This document shows positions 24,679 through 36,200 of a DNA stretch of 64,000 nt, piece by piece; the stretch's first letter is position 1; every line of letters begins with the position of its first letter. The notes under the pieces were generated by a model, which saw nothing but the letters and a program-made list of their open reading frames with translations, made no database searches and had not been told where the DNA came from. Position numbers and translations under genes: made by a program. Location: assembly GCF_000283155.1 (NCBI RefSeq), contig NW_004454181.1, positions 25,578,652-25,642,651 of the forward strand, in the 5' to 3' direction. This stretch comes from Ceratotherium simum simum. Taxonomy: Eukaryota > Chordata > Mammalia > Perissodactyla > Rhinocerotidae.

Positions 24679-24917
24679 TTTTTATTTTTTTTTTGTGAGG
24701 AAGATCAGTCCTGAGCTAACATCCACGCCAATCCTCCTCTTTTTGCTGAGGAAGACTGGCCCTGAGCTAACATCCGTGCTGATCTTCCTCCACTTTATGT
24801 GGGACGCAGCCACAGCGTGGCCTGACAAGCGGTGCGTCGGTGCGCGCCCGGGATCCGAACCCCGGGCGGCCAGCAGCGGAGTGCACGTGCTTAACCGTTA
24901 CGCCACGAGGCCGGCCC
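24679..24917 (-). mobile_element. ERE SINE (head plus body B) in SPARC intron 1
   Basis: Minus-strand copy with a well-preserved head (box B ggttcggatcc in reverse) and the 15-bp duplication CAGAACTATTTTTCT at 24664-24678 and 24918-24932. It is antisense to SPARC. Confidence 0.94.
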
Positions 24918-27204
24918 CAGAACTATTTTTCTCTTCTGGCTGCAACACTAGGATGGGGGGAGGGGCAGAAAGGGTGAGTGTGACACTGGGAAAGAAGTGC
25001 AGGAAGGTGGCGAGACAGGACAGATGCAAGAGCCGACTAACAAACCTTTCCCTGGTCACAGAGGGGAGCGTGGTTCCTCTGCTCAGATGAAGGGCGCACA
25101 CTCTGGAGATGTCAGTCTTCCTGGTTCTCCAACCTGGAGCTTATTACATTTCCAGTCCTAGCTGGGCTATTTCTACAGTGGTGTGACTTCGCTGTCATCG
25201 GAGCCCAGACAACACCTTTTTTTTTGTTCTAGCTATCAGACTTACTGGGACCCTTCGATTACAAACAGTCCCAGACAAGTCCTTCATTGATACTTTCTCT
25301 CCTGTTCCATTCATCCAAAGCCACATGCAGGAGTTGTTTTGTTTGTGTCTTCCAAATGGGGAAGCAAGAAGGGAGATTTTTCCACCTCCAAGCCTGGGAA
25401 GAACAAGTATACAACTGTGTAAGGGGAGGAACATTCCAAAAACTGCCTGGAAAGGAAAAACTGGACTCTTCTGGGAGTTAGGGCCATGGTGAAGCAATGC
25501 CAAGCTCCCAGGTTGATTCCTTTAAATTTCTATTAACCTTATTTCATGCACACTCCATGAAATAGGAGGTGAAGTTTTGTGTCTATTTTAATCAAATAAA
25601 GGACCGTTGGGAAGTCTGCTACTCCCCTGCCTGCTTCTGCTATCCAAATACTATAATCCAAAGTGAAAACGTATGATGCCAGAGATGATGATGTGTGCCA
25701 AGACCAGCACGTGCCTGTGACATTTTAAGGGCCCAGTCTACCACCTCAAATTTTGCCTAGTCTAACCCTCTCAATTAACGGAAGGGGGAACCAAGGTCTA
25801 GAGAAAATGAAGGATTTAACCAATACACCAAGGTAATATTGAGAGAGAACAAGAATCCCTGGCATTAATTCCAAGCACGTGTTTTTTCCATGATGCCAGG
25901 GTGCCTCCCACCAAGGTGCCTGGTCAGTTGAGAGGTCTTAGAAAGGATTAGGGATGATGAACTCAATATGGAAGTTTGGGGGGACAAAAGAGGAAAGACA
26001 CGGTCACTGCTCACCTTGACTAAAAGCTGCTTGGGGCTGAGGGAGCACACTTGTGCTGTGTGGCCACAGGAGGAGGAACAGAGTAGACCAGGAGAAGTTT
26101 GAGGGAGGCAAATTTACATCAGTATGAGGAAGAACTTTCTAAAGCCATTTGGAAATGAAGTGCATTTAGTTAGAACAAGAAGTCAAACATCCCCACCACA
26201 GATCCCCTATTAAGGATAGCATTTTGGCGTTGAATCATCAGAGGAACTTCTGCTTCAAGATCCCTTCCAGTCATGAGATTATTAGGGTCGAGAGCACGGC
26301 ATCTAGAGGGTGAGGTCTTAGCAGTGAGCAGGGCAGGAGAAGTTTCTAGATCTCAGCTAACATCCTTTAGCTGTGAAGGAGAGAGAGAAGGTAACATGGA
26401 ACACATGCACGCATTTGGATGGTCTCCCTGCGGGATCCAGAGAAGTGCTGCCCTTTCTGGGTAGAATGGGGAAAAATGTGGCCACCCTCAAGTTTCCACT
26501 GGTCACATTCCAAGACTATTGTTCTTTGTTGTAGATCTCATTGTCTCAAATTGGCAAGAGATTGATGCTTATTAACTTCTCCCATTACAGAGGGGGTAGG
26601 AAGGAAGAGAAAGAGGAGGAGAGTTTGGGGGGAGAGGAAAAAAAAGAATTCTAGAACATCAAGAAATCCAAGAAATCCTAGAACTTCAAGGGCCCTTGAA
26701 GATGATCTGCTTCAGCATTGCCCAAACTTGACTAGTTAGCCAATCACCTTTGTCAAATCAGTTTTAAAAACTTAAATAAACATTTTGAGAGAGGCGACTT
26801 TATATCATTACCATAAATGGAAAAATCTGTGTACTTTTGTCATAAGTAGAAGGAAACTGTAAAAATAAACACAAAGCAGACAAAACAACTGTATTGAATT
26901 CCAGCTGGATGTAGTTTCCTGTGGAGGCTCTGAGCCAGAGTTCTGCTCTTTCTTAAAAAGGGAGAGAGATGAGTGTTAGAGAGATGTTAAAGACGTCTTA
27001 GCACCAAACTGAGACTTTCTCCTCATATAACTAGGATTGAAAGAGAATTGAGTAGAAGCAACTTTCTCCCACGTCTTTCACTATCATTTAACGTGTACCA
27101 TCAACAATTACCTTGCGTATCACAGGAATTCAGAGATGTCAGAAGCGATTCTCCACCAAGAAGCCTCTCACTCACCGAAATCTCGTTCTCTCTTCTCCTT
27201 ACAG

Positions 27205-27274
27205 GGTTCCCAGCACCATGAGGGCCTGGATCTTCTTTCTCCTTTGCCTGGCCGGGAAGGCCTTGGCAGCCCCT
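27205..27274 (+). CDS. SPARC: SPARC exon 2: 5'UTR end, start codon and signal peptide
   Basis: Acceptor cag ends at 27204; donor gtgagt starts at 27275. The exon has 13 nt of 5'UTR, then ATG at 27218 in the context agcaccATGa, which is a good Kozak match (A at -3). It encodes residues 1-19: a basic n-region, a hydrophobic core rich in Phe/Leu, and a small-residue cleavage site after Ala17, so mature protein would begin Ala18-Pro19. The exon ends on a codon boundary. Confidence 0.97.
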
Positions 27275-30200
27275 GTGAGTACCTAAAGATCATGTCTGCT
27301 TGGTCTTACCTCCCACCACCAGCTCAGAGGCATCAAATCTGCCAGCCCTGGATGCTCAGAGCGGACAGGGACTTCCCCATCTCGAGTTATTTGTCTTATT
27401 TTTTAAACAGATTTTTCTCTTAAACTGAAAAGGTCAGGAGAAAAATTGAGATGAGGACCATTGGGTGGAGATTCCAGAGAAGAGAGAGTTCCAAGTAGTG
27501 TGAAGATGAACATATTAGCGTCAGAGCTTCCCAGAAATAGACTAGGCATGCTTTAGAAGGAAGTGCCCTCTGTGTCATACGAGGAATTCCAGCAGAGTGA
27601 GGGATGCTGCTGCGGATGATGTTAGAAGAGAATCAGCCACAGAGAGAGGGCTGGTTAGTTTCTGAATCAGTGAGGGCTATTTGGTTGCAAGCGACAGACT
27701 CCAATCTGACTGAATTAGGGGGGAAAAGAATATAGGGGTAGGTTATAAAATCAAAGGCCTTGAGCAGAACTAGCAAAGGGCAGCTCCAAGATCTGGGAGG
27801 TAAGAACTAATGGACAGTTTCAGAGATGCTGCCATCTGAGTGCGTCTGCTCCAACGGTTTTCATGTCTCGAGAGAATGTGACAAGAAGATTTTAAAAAGT
27901 TCCAAGAAGAGCCACTCTGGCTGAGCTTGGGTCCTGGGGAGTACAGGGCAGCTTGACTGACAGACGGTCCCTCCAAGAATCGCACGCAGAGGGCCAGTAG
28001 TGATCATCCAAAGGTAGACTGGAAGCCATTACCAGAAGAGGGAGGAAGAAATGTGGGCAGGCAAAAAGAATAGTTTTTTTCGACTTGTAATTCCCTCATT
28101 GTCTCTTCACTAGGAGGTGTGAGTGATGGTCAACTCCGGCAATCTTGACCAGGCGGCTAGATTTGGGTAAAAGATTTAGCAAGGTTAGCATTACTTTTAG
28201 AAGCAGCCCCCGCCAGCTAGGAGGCCTCAGTTATATGTTATCTTGCTATTCCAAGTTGACATGGCAAGAAGGAATTACGAATAATAACAACGATATTAAT
28301 AATAATAATAATAATATCACACTTGTGGGAAAAATAACGACATCTGATTAAAATTCACGGTGTTTTTCCTGTCTCTGAGATGACTGGAGTTGGTCTGCAT
28401 CAGTAATTTTCAGACTTTGCAAGAGTCAAAGTAGTGGAAATGTTTTCCAAGTTCAATCTTAGATAGACACCTTAGGTATAAAATATACCAAAGGAGGTGT
28501 TCCACGGCACCCCGTGTTTGGCTTCTCCTTTGCCCTCATCGCCCCACCCATGGCAGTTCCTGAGGCACAGCCTTGGGAACTTCCAATGAGCTGCTCTCCT
28601 AGCTCCCCCAGCCATAGTGTTCCAGGCAGGAGACACTTCAGAGGTGAAGTTGACCTTGGCCCTGACCTCTCTGAACCCCATTTTCTCTTCCTGACAGCAG
28701 CAAGAAGCCCTGCCTGATGAGACAGAGGTGGTGGAGGAAACCGTGGCTGAGGTGTCTGAGGTACGTGGGTGGTGACCCTAGACCCCCAGCCCCTCTCTGT
28801 CCACATCCATTCCCTGGGGAAACCACACAGGTGCTGTGGGTCTCATGCTGGAGTGGGGCATTCGTCCCCTTTCCACGTGTACACACAGCACACATGTAAA
28901 TCTTGCGTATTCCCCAATCCTGACACACTCCTGAATGCTTCCCAAACCTTCAGTGGAACTCTACATTTGGGAGCCATGATTTCGAAATTTTTTCTTTTTT
29001 AAGCTATGGGACAGTTTTTCTTAGATGATCACCCATGGTCTCCCCATACATCAAACAGATGAGAGGGGAGCTGCTCTGGTGTGGCTGGCAGGGGTGGAGG
29101 GCTTGGCTGCCCTCCTGCCCTAATACCCTTGGCATATCAATAGAGCTCCAGGACACTGCAGACACAGTGGGTCTATAAGATTAAGGCTAAATTCTGGTCC
29201 TGGCATTTGTGCCCTCTGTCACCTGGACCCAGCACACCTTTTCAGCTTGACTCTCATCATCCCCTTGTGGGTGCCTGAAGTTCCAGGCAAGTCTCCCTCC
29301 AGCCTTCACCCCTTCCTTCCAAGTCTGGCGTCGGAGTGGGACAGTGACTCATTCTTCTCCTTCCACCCCAGGTACCTGTGGGAGCCAACCCTGTCCAGGT
29401 GGAAGTAGGAGAATTTGATGAAGGTGCTGAGGAAACCGAAGAGGAGGTGGTGGCTGAAAGTAGGTCCCTTCCCCGTGACTTGGCACATCCAGTCTTTGCC
29501 GCACTGCTGCCTGAGCCTGGGGTGTGGGGACAGCTTACGTGAAGTTCCCTCCCAAGGAAATGCAGGATAGGGTCCTCCGTACAGGGTGGGCTGTGGAGGA
29601 GAAATGGCTTTGACTTAAAGGCTGGGAACATTCTCTGGCACTCAGTCTCCTGGACTCTGGGAAACATCTCTTTATAGCCAGGCCGTCCATGATGTGAGTG
29701 GCAGGAGGGGAAGTTCCTCAGCTGGAAACGGCCTTCTCCCCTTACAGCTCTCTGCCCTGATTCCAAAGTTGGGCTTCATGTTCCTGCTGAGGTTACCCGT
29801 CACTTCTGGTCACCAAACTCCTCGATGACCTCTGTCTCAGCCTGAGCCCCACATGGGAGCAGACCTGAGAGCACCTCAGAAGCTTTCACACTCATTAGCT
29901 TATTTGATTTTCACACAGCCATGAGGAAATAAGGCATGGAAACCTGACATAATTCATATAATGCTACCCGTGGAGTTAGTGCCAGTGGGAGAGAAATGAC
30001 CTAGGGCCACTGGGCTGGCATCTCCACTCCACAGAGCAGAGGCATCGCCTTCAAAGAGTTAAGAGCATGGACCCTGGAGGCAAACCAACCAAGGTTTGCA
30101 TCTAGACTTGGCGACTCCCCATGCTCTCCTGAGCCTCAGCTTCCTCACTTCTCACAAGGGAATGATGAAGATGGCAGAACTTTGCCCCAGGGCTGTCAGA

Positions 30201-33200
30201 GGATTGTGAGACAAAGCATAAAAGCAATTGGCCCAGTGCCCGGCAGAGCAGGCATCCAACAAAAGATTGCTAAAATATCCCAAATCAAGCATCTGGAGGA
30301 AAAGGCGAGATTAAGCTCTCATCCTGAGGGCACAGAGTTTTTGTTAGAGCAGAGGGGCATCTACTGAGTCACGTTCCTTCCCTCCTCCACGCCCACCTCA
30401 TCCGGTGTTTACCAGACACAGCTGGGCTCTATTGTTCGGTGGGGGCCTCAGCGCCCTTCTGCCTTTTCCTCTGCTGCCATTCAAGTCTGTTTTGTTGGGC
30501 CTCATAGCTTCCTGGCTCCATCACAAAGCCAACTTTCCAAGTCATTCCAGAAAGTCTATTCTAGAATCCAGAAATGCCTCACTATGATTGATCCACTGAG
30601 AGCTGAAAATACGACAGTTGCTTCAATCGCCCAGGCAGCTGTATGGCATCCAATGCTTCAGGGTCCCAGACTAAGCGTACAGCCCCCTGAAATGTGCCTG
30701 ACTTTGACCTCAGGCTGAGTCTCTAATCCCCAGACTGAGCCAAATGATCCCCTAAATGCCAATTGCTGGGCTCAGCAGAAGAGAAGAGAGGACTCAGGGC
30801 TTCCCTGAGTAGGGACCACAGCCAAGGACTTCTGCCCAATGATTGGTCTGAATTGGGTTGGGGTGGACGTGCTAGCCCAAGTGGTGCTAACTACATGCCC
30901 TTGCACTCTACCAGATCCCTGCCAGAACCACCACTGCAAACATGGCAAGGTGTGCGAGCTGGATGAGAACAACAGCCCCATGTGTGTGTGCCAGGACCCT
31001 ACCAGCTGTCCTGCCCCCATTGGCGAGTTTGAGAAGGTGAGGGCTGTGGGACAGGGGCAGGGGGCTAGGGGATTGGGCTCTCCAGAACACAGAGTGTCTG
31101 CCCAGAAAATTGTTGGTTTGGTGGTTCCAAGGGGCAGCTCCACTCTCAGAAGTCCCCTCACTAGGTCTAGTCACTGCCAGAAAGTGGAGATGAGTCAGAG
31201 GTGAGGAGGTGAAGCCTGCCACTGGATCTCTCCAGTAACCAGCAAGAATTTATTCCGCACCATAAGGTTGCAAGCTCTATGTCAGACTCAGAACGGACTG
31301 CATCAACAGCATCAGGCACCGAGATAGGGGCGTTCTCTATGTGGAAGCAGCTCAACAAAGTAACAGATCCAAAAATGTGGGTTCTGGGTCACACTGAAGG
31401 TTGACTTCAAACCCCATCTCCACTACATGTTAGCTGTGAGATCTTAGCTAAGTTGCTGAAACTTTCCATGTCTCCATTTTTTCATCTATAAAGAGGGGGA
31501 TAGAAATAGTCTTTATCTCATAGGCCTATGGTGGGGATTAGTCAGATAATGCCTGGTACTTAATAAGTACCCAATATGTGCTATTTTTTTTTAATCTTTC
31601 AAACCTATTCATTCTACTTCCAATAGGACTCATTCATCCAACCATCCATCCTTCCATCCATCCATCTAAGTAAATATTTATTGAGCACCCGCTCATGCCA
31701 CCCATTGTGCTAGTGGCGACCTAGCTCAAGGCAGCAAATCTGGTACCAGCAATATTCCCACAACCTCTCATCTGTCTTCTCCATCTTCACTCTCTCCCCA
31801 ATATAAATTATCCTCTGGGCTCCAAATTTTAGCGTTATTGTCAACTCTTGCCTCCTCCTCACCCCTTAACCCCCAACCCATTGGTCACCAATGCCCATCA
31901 ATTCTCCCTCTGCAGTGATGTGTAAGTAATACTAAGTAAGCACATGCAGGATGTTCAACACAAGGCTCCCCTCCTCCTAACAAAGCTACTCACTGCCACT
32001 GCCCTCATTCAGCCCTCGGCATCTGCTTGGTCACCCCCATGTGCAGAGATTCCCTAGAAGGACTCGCATGACTCAGCATACAGTTACTCATAGTTAAGAT
32101 TTATTACAGCAACATATTAAGGAGACACAACTGGATCATAAGGGAACAAGACACAGGCAGTATCTGAAGGAATCCATGCACAGGCTTGCTTACTCTCTCC
32201 CTCCCATGAGGCGCCTCACAGAGTGCACTCTTCCCCAGCTACAGAAACGCAGCCACATGTGAGAGAGGTTTCTGCCCAAGGAAGCCTATTAGAGACTCAG
32301 CACCCCAAGTTTTAAGTGGGGGCTTGACACATAGGCATCCTCTGCCTAACACATACCAAAATTCCAGATTCTCAGAAGGAAAGCAGATGTCCCCCATAAA
32401 CCATATTATTTATATAAGCAATCTACGCACAGTGAGCCACCTTTATCATTGGTGGAAAGTTTCATAACAGTGCAGGGAACTGTTTCCTAGCTGAGTTCCC
32501 AGATGCCAGCCAAGGGCCAACTTTACAAGCAGGTCTTGCTAAGGATAACAATCCCAGGCCTGCTGTGTTAACTCTTTTCTGTACACTCTGCCTTTTCCCA
32601 TCCGTATCTTTAATTCATCCTTTCCATATCTTCCAGGTTGGTTTTCCCATATCTTAGCCCTGACTCAGTCAGGCTTCTGCTCAGAGGCCCACAGTGGCTC
32701 TCAGCATGGGCTGAGCATTGGCCTGGGAGCCCAAAGAGTGGGTTCTTGCCGCAGCCCCATCACCAGCTCGCTGTATGACCTTGGACTAATCATATTCCTC
32801 GCTTGACCCTCAGTCTCCCCATCTCTGAAATGGGTGAGGATGGTCATACCAGCGAAGGGCTTTGGGAATGAAGGTGCGAAAATTTATGTTTTGCCCATAG
32901 GTGTGCAGCAATGACAACAAGACTTTTGACTCTTCCTGCCACTTCTTTGCCACCAAGTGCACCCTGGAGGGCACCAAGAAGGGCCACAAACTCCACTTGG
33001 ACTACATCGGGCCTTGCAAATGTGAGTCTCTCCTTAGACCCTTCTAGCCTTCCATCTCGGAGAGAGAGCACTGTACCGACACTGATGCTGGCTCTGAGGC
33101 CCCCTGCCCCACCCCATGCTGTGTGATCTTGGGCAAATCTCTTCCACTCTCTGGGCCTCAAGGTTCCCATTTATAAAACGAGATGATTGTCCATGAGTAG

Positions 33201-36200
33201 ATTCCTCTCAACTCTGAGTTGAGGACATCTCCGGGAAGTACTGAGCAGCTGTGGACGCACAAGATCAGGGAAGATTTTTGGAGCCTCTCACTAGCATCCA
33301 AGACAACTCATTCCTTTTCTCTAATGACAAGGAAATTCTTCTATAGGGCTAACCCAAGTCCTTCCTCCTTCAACATTGTAAAGCAAAAGTGATGTTCTAC
33401 CTGAGCCTATAAAGTGTTGCTAAATATTTGAATTTGAATGCTTTAAAATAGGAGCAATCCTGTCAGCTCCCCTCAGGCCCTGTTACTCAGTATTGTCATA
33501 TCCTTGGCTTTTTTACTCCATTGCATTCCTATTTGCCCATTAAGACGTGCGATTTTCCACCGTCTTCTAGAAACCTAAGAGTTAGGTGTTTGGGGGAAAC
33601 CATGCCAGGGTGTTGTCTGGCCTTTTGTTAGTGATCCCAGGTGCAGATTTAGCTAGCCCAGGTGCCTTCTTCAGCATTGCAGCCTCCGTATCATTTGAAA
33701 TACCCAGGGCCACATCTGCTCCCCCTCCAAGATAGCATCCACGTTCTGTGTCTGGTACTTTCTGGCACCAGATGGTGCTGGGGGGAGGCACTCACCTGCC
33801 TCAGGTGTGCAGAGTGCAGAAAGGTAGGGGGAAATCCAGGTTCTCCTGCGGTCAGCCCCAATCTCCCAGTTATGGGTCCCAGGGTGTGAAGAGAAGGCAC
33901 TGGCCTGGAGAAGGAGGGTGGAGGAGGAATGTTGGTAGAAATTCTTGGGCGGTGACACTGAGGAGTGCGCCAAGGAGCCTTTTACCAAGCGGTTCCCGCT
34001 GTCCTCAAGGGCACTTTGCCCCCTCGCTCTACCTCCTAGTGTTTCCACCACAGATGCTCTCTTCTGCTCCCCAGCTGGTGGTAAAGAAGGCGGTCATCCT
34101 AACCACAGAGGGGGCTTTCCAGAGGTCCAAGGACGAGAGAAGGATCTGAGCCCCTAGGCAACCGCATGCCCCGGATGCTGGTTGAGCTCTGATAATGTAG
34201 CCTTGAGCAAGCCCCTTCTCTCCACGCTGACCTCTAATAAGTCCGATAAGAGGGTGGACTTGGATGAAATCTCCAGTTCCGACATTCTGGGATTCTAAGT
34301 TCCAAAGACTAGGATGGAATCGTTATCGCTAAGAATGTTCTGGTGGGGGGCCGGCCCCGTGGTTTAGCGGTGAAGTGTGCCTGCTCCGCTACTGGCGGCC
34401 CAGGTTCGGATCCCGGGCGCGCACCGACGCACTGCTTGTCCGGCCATGCTGAGGCTGCGTCCCACATACAGCAAGTAGAAGGATGTGCAACTATGACATA
34501 CAACTATCTACTGGGGCCTTGGGGAGAAAAAGGGAAAAAGAGGAGGAGGATTGGCAAAAGATGTTAGCTCAGGGCCAGTCTTCCTCAGCGAAAAAAGAGG
34601 AGGGCTGGCATGGATGTTAGCTCAGGGCTGATCTTCCTCACACACACAAAAAATAATAATAATAAAAAAAGAATGTTCTGGTGGTTGAGTGTTCCTGATC
34701 CCACCCCCACCCCCGCTGAGCTGGGCCTGTGGGTAAATGTTATCCCTCAGCCTCCCAGCTTCAAACACCTCCCAGCGGTTGACATCATCAGCATGGGTCC
34801 TGGGCCTCCGCTTATGGGGCCCATCACCCAGAAAGGTGCAGGAGCCATTATAGTAAATCATTTCCCTCAGCAGACCAGATCAAGGCCAAGGGAGCACCCG
34901 ACACGCCTTTGCACTTTTCCATGTGCAGAGCGTTCTTCCCCACACATAATCTCCTTTGCTCGTGTGGTGTGAAGAAACTGTGGCCCTGAGAGGTTGAAGG
35001 TCACTGCCAAGGTCACTGATTGAAGTGGCTGTAGGAGGAGGGCATGGGGTGGGGAGGGCGGCCCAGCCAGCATGTCGGCCTTGGGCAGGGAGAGTCGGGG
35101 TCTGTGCTGACCACCGTTGTGTTTTGGACCTAGACATCCCCCCCTGCCTGGACTCTGAGCTGACCGAATTCCCCCTGCGCATGCGGGACTGGCTCAAGAA
35201 CGTCCTGGTCACTCTGTACGAAAGGGATGAGAACAACAACCTTCTGACCGAGAAGCAGAAGCTGCGAGTAAGTGGCCTCTTTCCAGCCTGTCCCAGGGTG
35301 CCTGCCTGGCCCTGAGCTGGGTAGCTCCCGGCCCCAGGCTGGCTGGGATCCACAGTCTTGTTCCCAGAACTAGGCCCTCAAGTGTAAGCCTAAATGCCTG
35401 CTCTGCGGAGTGCCTTTGTCCTGGGCGCCAGGACGCAGACTTCTCCTCGCTGCCTTTGGAGGCTCATAGTGCACATTCACATCTTAAAGGCTCTGAGAAG
35501 TCCTGTAATGAAGAGACCTGCTCACTTTGTTTAGCACACTTTGTTTAGAGACACAAACAACCCTATTCCTTTTTCCTTTTGAGTCTGTGGATCTTAAACT
35601 TTAGTGGACATATTAAGAACTTGGAGTGCTGGTAAAATGCAGCTTCCTGGGCCCCACCTCAGGCCTACTGAATTAGTGCTTCTGGGAAGCAAGGCCCAGG
35701 AAGCTGCATTTTAACACACTCCCTGGGTCATTTTGATGTGGCAGCTCTATGGAAAACCCTTTGAGATCACCCCAGGCCTCCACTTGTGTGGATGAGATAC
35801 TGGTACCTGTCTAGGCCGCTTCCTTCCTTCACTTTGAACCTTGGTCTTGGCTGGTCTCTGCCTGTCTGGCCTCCCATCAGAGGTGAGAGGGGCTCTGACT
35901 GGCCCAGACAGTCTCCCTGGACCCTTTGTCACACAGCATCTCTGCTCCCACAGGTGAAGAAGATCCACGAGAATGAGAAGCGCCTGGAGGCTGGAGACCA
36001 CCCTGTGGAGCTGCTGGCCCGGGACTTCGAGAAGAACTACAACATGTACATTTTCCCTGTGCACTGGCAGTTTGGCCAGCTGGACCAGCACCCCATTGAT
36101 GGGTAAGACCCCAAGCCCTCAGGATCTCGGGGGGCTGCTCTGGCTTGGCCCTGGAGTGGACAGAGCCATGATCAGGGCTGGTAGGTGCACTGGATATGGC

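Larger units (their letters stand above)
17065..27204 (+). other. SPARC: SPARC intron 1 (10,140 bp)
   Basis: The donor is gtaagc at 17065 and the acceptor ...tccttacag ends at 27204. It holds a (CA)n tract, a (GT)n/(GA)n tract, MIR pieces, a MER3-like hAT relic and one ERE SINE on the minus strand. The rest is unassigned single-copy-looking sequence. First introns of matrix genes often hold enhancers, but I can point to no specific element here. Confidence 0.85.

Noticed and set aside
29257..29766. 169-codon minus-strand ORF overlapping SPARC exon 4
   Set aside because: Antisense shadow of exon 4 and its flanks, with no family features.
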